NCBI GenBank assembly: GCA_938020505.1
Contig: CALIHR010000016.1
Coordinates: forward strand, 11,821-75,820
Direction of reading: 5' to 3'
Length of the DNA: 64,000 nucleotides
From: an uncultured Actinobaculum sp.
GTDB taxonomy: Bacteria; Actinomycetota; Actinomycetes; Actinomycetales; Actinomycetaceae
In this document: piece by piece, positions 54,102-61,822 of the stretch
How the letters are laid out: every line of letters starts with the position of its first letter
How positions within the stretch are numbered: the stretch's first letter is position 1
Translations under genes and position numbers: made by a program
The notes under the pieces: model-generated
What the model was told of the DNA's origin: nothing
The model's input: only the letters and a program-made list of their open reading frames with translations
The model's database searches: none

Positions 54102-55423
54102 CAGCCCTCCTTCACGACGTTGGCGCCGAGCGCCCTCAGCTTTTGCATGAAGTGCTCGTATCCGCGATCGATGATGTCGATTCCCGAAACGACCGACTCG
54201 CCTTCGGCGGCGAGCGCGGCGATGAGGTGGGAAAAGCCGCCGCGCAGATCGGGAACGTCGATGTCGGCGGCCCGCAGCTTCGTCGGCCCCTGAATGACCG
54301 CCGAATGATAGAAGTTGCGCTGCCCGAATCGGCACGGCAGCCCTCCGAGGCACTCCCTGTACGTCTGGATGGAGGCCCCCATCTCGTTGAGCGCCTCCGT
54401 GAAGCCGAAGCGCTCCTCGTACACGGTTTCGTGGACGATGGAAATGCCCGTCGCCTGCGTCAGGGCGACGACGAGGGGCTGCTGCCAATCGGTCATGAAC
54501 CCCGGATGCACGTCGGTCTGAAGCGCCATGGAGCGCAGCTCGCCGCCGGGATGCCAGAAGCGGATGCCTTCGTCTTGCACGTCGAACTCTCCGCCGACCT
54601 TGCGAAAGACGTTGAGGAAGCTCGTCATCGACTGCTGCTCGGCCCCCCTGACGAAAACGTCGCCCCCGGTGGCAAGCGCGGCGCACGCCCACGAGCCCGC
54701 CTCGATGCGGTCGGGAAGCGCGGTGTGCGAATATCCGCGCAGTTTGTCGACCCCCTCGATGCGAATCGTGCGGTCGGTGTCCACGGAGATGATCGCGCCC
54801 ATCTTCTGCAAGATGGCGATGAGGTCCATGATCTCCGGCTCAACCGCGGCATTCGTCAGCTCGGTGACGCCTTGGGCCATGACCGCCGTCAGAAGGGTCT
54901 GCTCCGTCGCCCCGACGGAAGGGTACGGCAGGTGCACAGGCTTTGCCTTGAGCGGCTTTTCCGCTATAAGGTGCATGCCTGCGGCCTCCTGGATCCTGCG
55001 GGCTCCGAAATCCTCGAGCACCCTGAGGTGGAAGTTCACGGGCCGGGATCCGATGTGGCAGCCGCCGAGGTCGGGGATGAACGCCTCTCCGAGGCTGTGC
55101 AGAAGGGGGCCGGCGAAAAGGATGGGAATGCGCGAAGAGCCGGCGAGCGTGTCCATCTCCACCGAGTCTTCGGGCAGGTTGATCGAGCCCGGCGTCATTG
55201 CCAGGACGCCGGCCTCTTGGTCGTAGTCGACGGTCACCCCGTGCATGCGCAGCAGATCCGAGACGACGTCGACGTCGCGAATCAAAGGCACGTTGCGGAG
55301 CTTCGACTGCTCCGCAGAGAGCAAGGCGGCCACCATCGCCTTCGGGACCAGATTCTTCGCTCCGCGCACGGTGACCTCACCGCGAAGTGGCGTGCCTCCC
55401 AGCACGCGAATCTTGCTGACCAT
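54101..55423 (-). CDS. murA: UDP-N-acetylglucosamine 1-carboxyvinyltransferase
   Basis: 440 residues. VRGAKNLVPKAMVAALL (about 19-35), active-site cysteine in LGGCHIGSRPVNFHL (about 120), and the late AIQG-like PDLRGGFSHLIAALAAEGESVV. First committed step of peptidoglycan synthesis, fosfomycin target (Cys present, so presumably sensitive). Start has GGAGG. Coupled to plsC. Confidence 0.96.
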   Translation of the reverse strand: MVSKIRVLGGTPLRGEVTVRGAKNLVPKAMVAALLSAEQSKLRNVPLIRDVDVVSDLLRMHGVTVDYDQEAGVLAMTPGSINLPEDSVEMDTLAGSSRIPILFAGPLLHSLGEAFIPDLGGCHIGSRPVNFHLRVLEDFGARRIQEAAGMHLIAEKPLKAKPVHLPYPSVGATEQTLLTAVMAQGVTELTNAAVEPEIMDLIAILQKMGAIISVDTDRTIRIEGVDKLRGYSHTALPDRIEAGSWACAALATGGDVFVRGAEQQSMTSFLNVFRKVGGEFDVQDEGIRFWHPGGELRSMALQTDVHPGFMTDWQQPLVVALTQATGISIVHETVYEERFGFTEALNEMGASIQTYRECLGGLPCRFGQRNFYHSAVIQGPTKLRAADIDVPDLRGGFSHLIAALAAEGESVVSGIDIIDRGYEHFMQKLRALGANVVKEG

Positions 55424-55619
55424 ATGCGTCCTCCAATGTCGACGGCCGCCGATAAAGTGTGCGTGTACTGGATCGGCTCGCAATCCGCGCATTCAAGAAT
55501 AGCCGCTTATAGACGCGAGGTGGATTCGCCGAGTGTGAATCCGCCCGCATGCTTGTGCGCGGCAAGGGTCTGCGCCGTTCGCGAAGCTCTCGCCGACGGC
55601 GCAGGCGGCCTTCATGCAG

Positions 55620-56276
55620 TCAGGCGAGCGGGGCGTCCCGGCCCACCGGCCGCGCCGAGACCACCGCGGCCTCCGGGAGGTGCTTCTTGGGCAGCGTCTT
55701 CGGCTTGAAGGAAGGGCGGGAAGCCTCGTAGGCCTCGATGGCGCCTTCGTTCTGGAGGGTGATTCCGACGTCGTCGAGCCCCTCCATGAGCCGCCACCGC
55801 GTGTAGTCGTCGAGGTCGAAGCGGCAGGCGAAGCCCTCGGCGTGAACCGTTCGGCTCTCGAGGTCCACCGTGATCTCCGCGCCCGGGTTGGCCTCGAGGA
55901 TCTTCCACAGCTGCTCGACGTCCTCTTGCGCCACCACGCCGGCCACAAGCCCCTGCTTGCCCGCGTTGCCGCGGAAGATGTCGGCGAACTTCGGGGCGAA
56001 GACGGCGCGGAAGCCGTAGTCCTTGAGCGCCCACACCGCGTGCTCGCGCGAGGACCCCGTGCCGAAGTCGGGCCCGGCCACCAGCACCGAGCCCCGGCGG
56101 TACTCCTCCTTGTTGAGGACGAAGGAGGGGTCTTTGCGCCACGAGGCGAAGAGGGCGTCCTCGAATCCCGTGCGGGTGATCCGCTTGAGGTAGACGGCCG
56201 GAATGATCTGGTCCGTGTCGACGGCGCTGCGCCGGAGCGGGACGCCGATCCCGGTGTGCTGCGTGAACTTTTCCAT
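55620..56276 (-). CDS. leuD: 3-isopropylmalate dehydratase small subunit
   Basis: 218 residues. DTDQIIPAVYLK near residue 20, GPDFGTGSSREHAVWAL (about 68-84) and the FADIFRGNAGKQGL swivel segment identify LeuD. Works with LeuC in leucine synthesis. Follows leuC after 78 bp. Confidence 0.96.
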   Translation of the reverse strand: MEKFTQHTGIGVPLRRSAVDTDQIIPAVYLKRITRTGFEDALFASWRKDPSFVLNKEEYRRGSVLVAGPDFGTGSSREHAVWALKDYGFRAVFAPKFADIFRGNAGKQGLVAGVVAQEDVEQLWKILEANPGAEITVDLESRTVHAEGFACRFDLDDYTRWRLMEGLDDVGITLQNEGAIEAYEASRPSFKPKTLPKKHLPEAAVVSARPVGRDAPLA

Positions 56277-56354
56277 CGTGTTCCTTTCTTGGCCGCTGAG
56301 GCGTCTGGCTCGGCTGAGCCGTTCAACCCGGCTGAAGGCCCTAAACTTCCCGCT

Positions 56355-57752
56355 TCAGCCGAGGTCCGACGGCGTGGCGAGCTTTCCCTTGACCGCCGTC
56401 GCCGCCGCGACGAGGGGCGATACGAGGTGGGTTCGCCCGCCCGGCCCCTGCCTCCCCTGGAAGTTCCTGTTCGACGTCGAAGCGCACCGCTCCCCCGGGC
56501 TCAGCCGGTCGGGGTTCATGCCCAGGCACATCGAGCATCCGGCGTTGCGCCACTCGGCCCCGAAGTCGAGGAAGACTTTGTCGAGTCCCTCGGCCTCGGC
56601 CTGGAGGCGGACCCGGGCCGACCCCGGAACCACCATCACGCGGGTTTTCGGAGCCTTCTTGCGTCCCTCGACCACCTTTGCGGCCGCCCGCAGGTCCTCG
56701 ATGCGCCCGTTCGTGCACGAGCCGATGAACACGGCGTCGATGTCGATCTCCCGCATCGGCGTTCCCGGGGTCAGGCCCATGTACTCGATCGCGCCTTCGG
56801 CGGCTTTGCGCTGGGTCTCGTCGGCGATGTCGGCAGGCTCGGGAACCTTTCCGGAGATCCCTATTCCCTGGCCCGGGTTGGTCCCCCAGGTGACGAAGGG
56901 CTCCAGCCCGTCGGCGTCGAGCTCCACGACGGTGTCGAATTCGGCGTCGTCGTCGGTGGCCAAAGTGCGCCAGTAGGCGACGGCCTCGTCCCAGTTCTCC
57001 GGCGCGTTCGGCCTGCCCTTGACGTAGGCGAACGTCGTCTCGTCGGGGGCGACCATTCCGGCCCGCGCGCCGGCTTCGATCGACATGTTGCAGATCGTCA
57101 TCCGGGCCTCCATTGACAGGGAGCGGATGGCCTCTCCGCGATACTCGATGACGTGGCCCTGGGCGCCGTTCGTCCCGATCTGCGCGATGATCGCCAGGAT
57201 GATGTCCTTGGCAGTCGTGCCCGGCTTGAGCCTGCCGTTCACGTTGATAGCCATCGTCTTGAACGGCGCGAGCGGAAGGGTCTGCGTCGCCAGCACGTGT
57301 TCGACCTCCGACGTGCCGATCCCGAGGGCGAGCGAGCCGAAGGCGCCGTGGGTGGACGTGTGCGAGTCGCCGCACACGATGGTCATGCCCGGCTGTGTCA
57401 GCCCGAGTTGCGGGCCGACGACGTGGACGATCCCCTGGTCGGCGTTGCCGAGTGAATAGATGGGAACGCCGAATTCCTCACAGTTCCGCCGCAAAGCGTC
57501 GATCTGGGCGCGGGACGTGAGGTCCGCGATGGGCAGGTCGATGTCCAGCGTCGGCGTATTGTGGTCCTCCGTGGCCACCGTCAGATCCGGGCGGCGCACG
57601 GGGCGCCCGGCAAGGCGAAGCCCCTCGAAAGCCTGCGGGCTCGTCACTTCGTGGACGAGCTGCAGATCGATGAAAAGAAGGTCGGGAGCGCCGTTCTCTC
57701 CGCGCTTGACAACGTGGTCGGCCCAGACCTTCTCGGCGAGCGTCGCACCCAT
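56355..57752 (-). CDS. leuC: 3-isopropylmalate dehydratase large subunit
   Basis: 465 residues. Fe-S cysteines in FIGSCTNGR (about 340) and CSMCLGMNPD (about 400); VCGDSHTSTHGAFGSLALGIGTSEVEHV (about 130-157) is the aconitase-family signature. The ATG at 57752 was chosen for its ideal AAAGGAGG; an in-frame ATG lies 18 bp upstream. Divergent from the IclR gene. Confidence 0.96.
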   Translation of the reverse strand: MGATLAEKVWADHVVKRGENGAPDLLFIDLQLVHEVTSPQAFEGLRLAGRPVRRPDLTVATEDHNTPTLDIDLPIADLTSRAQIDALRRNCEEFGVPIYSLGNADQGIVHVVGPQLGLTQPGMTIVCGDSHTSTHGAFGSLALGIGTSEVEHVLATQTLPLAPFKTMAINVNGRLKPGTTAKDIILAIIAQIGTNGAQGHVIEYRGEAIRSLSMEARMTICNMSIEAGARAGMVAPDETTFAYVKGRPNAPENWDEAVAYWRTLATDDDAEFDTVVELDADGLEPFVTWGTNPGQGIGISGKVPEPADIADETQRKAAEGAIEYMGLTPGTPMREIDIDAVFIGSCTNGRIEDLRAAAKVVEGRKKAPKTRVMVVPGSARVRLQAEAEGLDKVFLDFGAEWRNAGCSMCLGMNPDRLSPGERCASTSNRNFQGRQGPGGRTHLVSPLVAAATAVKGKLATPSDLG

Positions 57753-57822
57753 TGTGCCCTCCTTTGTCATATTCGGTTGAAAGAGTCAAGAAAAGGATCC
57801 CGCAAATACAGGGGTTTTTGTC

Positions 57823-57849
57823 CTTGCATCTCAAAGCGTGAGATGCAAG
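57823..57849. promoter_or_regulatory. palindromic operator between leuC and the IclR gene
   Basis: CTTGCATCTCA and TGAGATGCAAG form a perfect 11-bp inverted repeat with a 5-bp spacer. It lies 10 bp before the regulator's ATG and about 70 bp before leuC, the expected place for binding of the IclR-type (NdgR/LeuR-like) regulator controlling both. Confidence 0.7.
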
Positions 57850-57858
57850 TATCAATAC

Positions 57859-58644
57859 ATGGACACTGTACCCGAGGACGACGCCGATGGCCGCAGCGGC
57901 GACACGCTACGAGACGACAGCTCCGGCGTCGGAGTGCTCGACAAGGCCGCATCCGTTTTCAGCGCCCTCGAATCCGGACCCCAAACGCTCGCGCAACTGG
58001 TGTCCGCGACGCATTTGGCGCGGCCGACCGTCCACCGCCTCGCCGTCGCGCTCGAGCACCACCGCCTGGTTGCCCGCGACATGCAGGGGCGTTTCATCCT
58101 CGGCCCTCGGCTCGGCGAGTTGGCCTCGGCAGCCGGCGAGGACCGCCTCCTCGCCTCCGCCAGCCCGGTTTTGACCGCGTTGCGCGACCACACGGGCGAA
58201 TCCGCCCAGCTTTTCCGCCGCCAGGGCGATCAGCGGGTGTGCGTGGCAGCGGCCGAGCGAACGGTTGGCTTGCGCGATTCGATTCCCATCGGCGCGACCC
58301 TGTCGATGAAGGCGGGGTCGGCCGCGCAGGTGCTTTTGGCGTGGGAGGAGCCCGACCGGCTTCACCGGGGTCTGCACGGGGCGAATTTCACGGCGACGAA
58401 CCTTTCGGCCGTGCGCAGGCGCGGGTGGGCGCAGTCCGTCTCTGAGCGCGAAATCGGGGTGGCCTCTATATCGGCCCCCGTGCGCGGGCCGTCCGGCCGG
58501 GTCATCGCGGCGGTCTCGATCTCCGGCCCCGTCGAGCGGATGGGGCACCAGCCCGGACGCCAGCACGCGACAGCGGTCGTGACGGCGGCCCGGCGCCTGA
58601 CCGACGTCCTCCAGGCGACCGAAGGCCTCGGCGCGGATCTGTGA
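57859..58644 (+). CDS. IclR-family regulator of leucine genes (NdgR-like)
   Basis: 261 residues. Helix-turn-helix about 22-80 (VLDKAASVFSALESGPQTLAQLVSATHLARPTVHRLAVALEHHRL), then an IclR effector domain with GLRDSIPIGATLSMKAGSAAQVLLAW and SEREIGVASISAPVRGPSGRVIAAVSISGP. In Streptomyces and corynebacteria the IclR gene divergent from leuCD (NdgR/LtbR) represses leucine synthesis. The ATG was preferred over a GTG at 57838 because that lies inside the operator. No clear ribosome site; possibly leaderless. Confidence 0.9.
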   Translation: MDTVPEDDADGRSGDTLRDDSSGVGVLDKAASVFSALESGPQTLAQLVSATHLARPTVHRLAVALEHHRLVARDMQGRFILGPRLGELASAAGEDRLLASASPVLTALRDHTGESAQLFRRQGDQRVCVAAAERTVGLRDSIPIGATLSMKAGSAAQVLLAWEEPDRLHRGLHGANFTATNLSAVRRRGWAQSVSEREIGVASISAPVRGPSGRVIAAVSISGPVERMGHQPGRQHATAVVTAARRLTDVLQATEGLGADL

Positions 58645-58800
58645 GGGCGCGGGTTCTCGGCGTCGGGCACGAATTGGCGAGGCTGCACTCCGACGTCGTC
58701 CTAAGCTGCGGCGTCGTCTTAAAGGGCTCTTAGAAGCCTTCTCTATAAGCATTGGCCTCGCCTACGCATCAGTTTGCCACGCACAGAGCTTCTCCTCGGC

Positions 58801-59037
58801 ATGAAAAGTGCCTAGCGCTGCCCGACGCCGCCAAAGACCACATGAAAAGCACCTAGCACCGTCGAGGCACCGCCAAAAGCAGCATGAAAAGCACCTCGCC
58901 ACCTCGCCTCATGCATGAAAAGTACCTCAAATCATGTCTGCGAAGATGAAAAACACCTGGACACAAAATAACGACCAAAATATGGTCACTTTAATAGCTC
59001 CAGGTACTTTCCATGCCGAACCAGGTAATTTTCATGC
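58801..59037. repeat. seven copies of ATGAAAAGYACCT motif
   Basis: Direct copies begin at 58801, 58842, 58884, 58915 and 58946 (steps 41, 42, 31, 31 bp), reading ATGAAAAGTGCCTAG, ATGAAAAGCACCTAG, ATGAAAAGCACCTCG, ATGAAAAGTACCTC and ATGAAAAACACCTGG. Two inverted copies (CCAGGTACTTTCCATG at 59000, CCAGGTAATTTTCATG at 59021) follow. Copy spacing near multiples of the helix turn suggests protein binding or hairpins. Confidence 0.85.
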
Positions 59038-59194
59038 CGATGTCGCGCTTAGAGCGGCAGCATCACCCGCAACGGAAACACGAGCTGCTCGAGCGGACGA
59101 AGACTGCCCTATCTGCCATTTGCCACAGAAGCCAAAGACCTTGCCCTGCCCCTGCGTGTCTCTAAATAGGCTTTCAAGAAGCGCATGGAGAAAT

Positions 59195-59238
59195 GAAAGG
59201 TTGGGGAGCAAAATATGCACTTCGCTCCCCAAGCTTTC
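59195..59238. terminator. 15-bp inverted repeat downstream of the DUF2599 gene
   Basis: GAAAGGTTGGGGAGC (59195-59209) and GCTCCCCAAGCTTTC (59224-59238) pair with a single mismatch around a 14-nt loop, 65 bp past the secreted-protein stop on the minus strand. Likely a transcript end, though an element border is possible. Confidence 0.45.
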
Positions 59239-59302
59239 AAAGGACACACCGATTACCTAAATCGTCAATGTGCACCGCTTCTAGGACCAGATGAAATCGC
59301 CG

Positions 59303-60334
59303 TCACCAATTGCACCCGTGTTCCAGGACATTCGACCAATCGGGATTGGACGGCCGTGCAAGCTCAAGGTCCCAATGAATACCCGCATGATAGTGATCGT
59401 AACCATACTTGACGTGGCACTGATACTGTTGCCACAAGGTTACAGGAGGATTTTGGCCAAGAAGACGATCCTTCCATTCTTGCCAGCCCTGATTCAGCAT
59501 CACATCATTGCCGCTGACAACAGGACCAGTGATTCCCCAGTAAACTGCCAACCCCCATTTCGAGAGTTCTCCAGAGTATGTGTCTTCACCTTCCCACTGA
59601 CCTTTTCTATTCTTTTGCATTGTTTCAAATAGATTCCGGCCAAGGAAAGGATCGGCGACGATCGGATAAGCGTACTGGCTGCCGTGATCGACCACCTGCG
59701 TGACGACGTTGCCTTTGACCTCGTAATGGGTCGGAACGCTCTTGCCCTTGGCGTCCTTCGCCCACGCGGGGGCGATGCCGGCAACCATCTTCTTGCCCTT
59801 CACCACCAGAATGGACGAACCGACGCGCTCAATCTTCGCCCCTTCAGGGACCTGCATCTTGTACGCATAGCGCTTGGGGGCTTTGGCGCCATTGATCACG
59901 GTGTTAATCTGGACGCTCCCGTCTTTGCGGACGATTGGCGTTGTGGACGAGCCGTTTTTATTGTCAAACGTGGCCGTGCCGGCGTGCGACGACGCCGCCT
60001 TCGATGCCGAGTCTGAAAACGGCAGGCCCACCGAGACCTTGCCGTTGCGTCCCTCGATCGTCATCTTCAAGCTCGGATCGTTGGGCACCGAGACGCTCAC
60101 GCCTTGCTGCGTCGTTTTGATCGCGTTCCTGCTTGAAGCGTTCGCCGGAACGTCGGCCGCCGCGTCTGTCCACTCGCGGTCGACTCCCGCAACAGCTTTG
60201 TAGGCGCGTTGCGCCGTGGCGCCTGACGTCGCATCCGAACCTTGATCTGAAGAATCTGCGTGGGCGACCGACGCCCCCGCAATCGCCATCGACAACGCTG
60301 ACAGCGAAGCTGCGAAACGGATGAGTTTCATCAT
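59303..60334 (-). CDS. secreted DUF2599-domain-like protein
   Basis: 343 residues. A cleavable signal peptide (LIRFAASLSALSMAIAGASVAHA) is followed by a Ser/Ala-rich part, a beta-rich domain with APAWAKDAKGKSVPTHYEVKGN and VVDHGSQYAYPIVADPFLG (about 205-245), and a C-terminal domain with WQQYQCHV ... HWDLELARPSNPDW ... EHGC, in which two Cys probably pair. This matches actinobacterial secreted proteins with a C-terminal DUF2599 domain. The 3' third has lower GC than the rest. Function unknown; extracellular. Confidence 0.75.
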   Translation of the reverse strand: MMKLIRFAASLSALSMAIAGASVAHADSSDQGSDATSGATAQRAYKAVAGVDREWTDAAADVPANASSRNAIKTTQQGVSVSVPNDPSLKMTIEGRNGKVSVGLPFSDSASKAASSHAGTATFDNKNGSSTTPIVRKDGSVQINTVINGAKAPKRYAYKMQVPEGAKIERVGSSILVVKGKKMVAGIAPAWAKDAKGKSVPTHYEVKGNVVTQVVDHGSQYAYPIVADPFLGRNLFETMQKNRKGQWEGEDTYSGELSKWGLAVYWGITGPVVSGNDVMLNQGWQEWKDRLLGQNPPVTLWQQYQCHVKYGYDHYHAGIHWDLELARPSNPDWSNVLEHGCNW

Positions 60335-60518
60335 TTCCCCCTATCTCCACCCGTTGCTATTTATATTTTTCAGAGTAGTCTTCGCAACTACAGCAAGCAA
60401 TGCGATATAGACTGCAATGTCACCCGACGAGGGTGAATCCCCGAAGCTCGCGCGCCAAGATCAGCCCCCGTCGCGCTGTTTCACACCCGTGAATACCGCC
60501 GTCTCAGGCTCGTGCAGC

Positions 60519-60577
60519 CCGTTGCCGATCTCATCCAATCCGATGCCGATCTCACGCAATCCGATGCCGAACTAGGC
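60519..60577. repeat. three 21-bp tandem units before the glycosyltransferase gene
   Basis: CCGTTGCCGATCTCATCCAAT, CCGATGCCGATCTCACGCAAT and a decayed third copy (CCGATGCCGAACTAGGC) lie head to tail, ending 14 bp before the -10 box. Confidence 0.75.
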
Positions 60578-60590
60578 GGGCGAAACCAGA

Positions 60591-60604
60591 TACGATTACC
60601 CGCA
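60591..60604 (+). promoter_or_regulatory. -10 box next to the glycosyltransferase start (leaderless candidate)
   Basis: TACGAT (60591-60596) ends seven bases before the ATG at 60604, leaving no room for a ribosome site; a leaderless transcript is expected. Confidence 0.45.
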
Positions 60605-61728
60605 TGAGACGGACGCTCCTCGTGACGAACGACTTTCCGCCCCGCAAGGGAGGAATACAGACGTATCTCGAAGGCTTCGCCCGCGAGCTCGACCCGGATT
60701 CCCTCGTCGTCTACTGCTCCTCTCCCCCGGACGGCGGGGCGGACGAGTATGACGCCGCGCAGCCGTGGACAACGGTCCGCTACCCGGGAACGGTCATGCT
60801 TCCGATCCCAAGCGTGCGCCGCGAGATGCAGAGAATCATTCGCGAGCAGTCCATCGAGGCGGTTTGGTTCGGCGCATCGACGCCGCTCGGCCTTATGGCG
60901 AAGGCCGCGAAGGCCGCCGGGGCCGGCAAAGTCATCTCGACCACCCACGGGCACGAGGTCGGCTGGGCGAGGGTCCCTGCCGGGCGCCTGGCTCTGCGAA
61001 AGATCTTTCACGACGCCGACGTCGTCACCTACCTGACGAAGGCGACCCTCCGTCGGCTCCGCCCGCTCATCGGGGACACCCGAATCGTGCGCCTGCCGGG
61101 CGGGATCTCGCCTGAGGACTTCGCGTTTTCGGCGTCGTGGCGGCAAAAGCTGCGCGAACGTTACGGAATCGGCGACGAGCCAACGGTCGTGTGCATTTCG
61201 CGACTGGTCGAGCGCAAGGGGCAGGACACGCTCATTCGCGCCTGGCCCCGGGTCCTCGCCGCCTGCCCGCGGGCCAAGCTCGTCATAGTCGGCAAGGGCC
61301 CCTACCAGGGCGATCTGCGGAAGATGGCGCGGGAAAGCCCCGCCGCGGCAAGCATCGTCTTCACGGGCGAGGCGCCGTTCGAGGAGCTTGCCGCCCACTA
61401 CAGCCTGGGCGACGTTTTCGCCATGCCGTGCAGAACCCGCGCGGCGGGCATGGACCTCGAAGGGCTCGGAATCGTCTATCTCGAGGCCTACGCCGCCGGC
61501 CTTCCCGTCGTCGCCGGGGACTCCGGCGGCGCGCCCGAGGCGGTCCTCAACGGCGAAACGGGCATTGTTTGCGCGGGACATCGCCCGGCGGCCGTGGCCT
61601 CCGCGCTCGCATACATGTTGGAGAACCCTTCGCGCGCCAAAGAGATGGGCCGCGCCGGGCTCGCCTGGGTCGACGAAGAGTGGCGCTGGTCGACGCTCGC
61701 CGCCCCTCTGCGGGAAGAACTGCTGTGA
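60604..61728 (+). CDS. PimB-like GT4 glycosyltransferase
   Basis: 374 residues, GT-B fold. LVTNDFPPRKGGIQTYLEGFARELDP at the N-terminus is the PimB'/MgtA wording; STTHGHEVGWARVPAG, the VVCISRLVERKGQDTLIRAWP linker and the donor-site DVFAMPCRTR-AGMDLEGLGIVYLEAYAAGLPVVAGDSGGAPEAVLNGETG (EX7E) follow. Related enzymes add mannose to phosphatidylinositol mannosides or glucuronosyl-diacylglycerol on the inner membrane face. Which lipid is made here cannot be told. Confidence 0.88.
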   Translation: MRRTLLVTNDFPPRKGGIQTYLEGFARELDPDSLVVYCSSPPDGGADEYDAAQPWTTVRYPGTVMLPIPSVRREMQRIIREQSIEAVWFGASTPLGLMAKAAKAAGAGKVISTTHGHEVGWARVPAGRLALRKIFHDADVVTYLTKATLRRLRPLIGDTRIVRLPGGISPEDFAFSASWRQKLRERYGIGDEPTVVCISRLVERKGQDTLIRAWPRVLAACPRAKLVIVGKGPYQGDLRKMARESPAAASIVFTGEAPFEELAAHYSLGDVFAMPCRTRAAGMDLEGLGIVYLEAYAAGLPVVAGDSGGAPEAVLNGETGIVCAGHRPAAVASALAYMLENPSRAKEMGRAGLAWVDEEWRWSTLAAPLREELL

Positions 61729-61822
61729 CCGAACTGCAGAAGCAGACGCCGAGGCCAAACTGCTGAAAGAGCTGCTGTGACTGAACTACTGAACTACTGA
61801 AAGAGCTGTTGTGATCGAATAT
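61716..61822. repeat. triplicated stop/start junction
   Basis: GAAGAACTGCTGTGACCGAA (around 61715-61735), GAAAGAGCTGCTGTGACTGAA and GAAAGAGCTGTTGTGATCGAA are three related copies of the region holding the glycosyltransferase TGA. The last copy supplies the GTG start of the next gene. Confidence 0.65.

Larger units (their letters stand above)
58645..59302. other. gene-free region with low GC right half
   Basis: 658 bp without a supportable gene. It carries the seven-copy ATGAAAAGYACCT cluster (58801-59037), an A/T-rich right half, and a hairpin at 59195-59238. Short open frames here lack codon bias and ribosome sites. Confidence 0.55.

Noticed and set aside
58801..58960. CRISPR array at the ATGAAAAG motif cluster
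   Set aside because: Conserved part is only about 15 bp, intervals vary between 31 and 42 bp and copies invert; no cas gene.
59032..59247. 71-residue reverse ORF beginning SFESLGSEVHILLPNLS
   Set aside because: GTG start without ribosome site, no codon bias, part of it covers a hairpin arm and motif copies; no family resemblance.
58934..59260. 108-residue forward ORF in the same gene-free region
   Set aside because: Composed of motif copies and low-complexity sequence; no codon bias or ribosome site.
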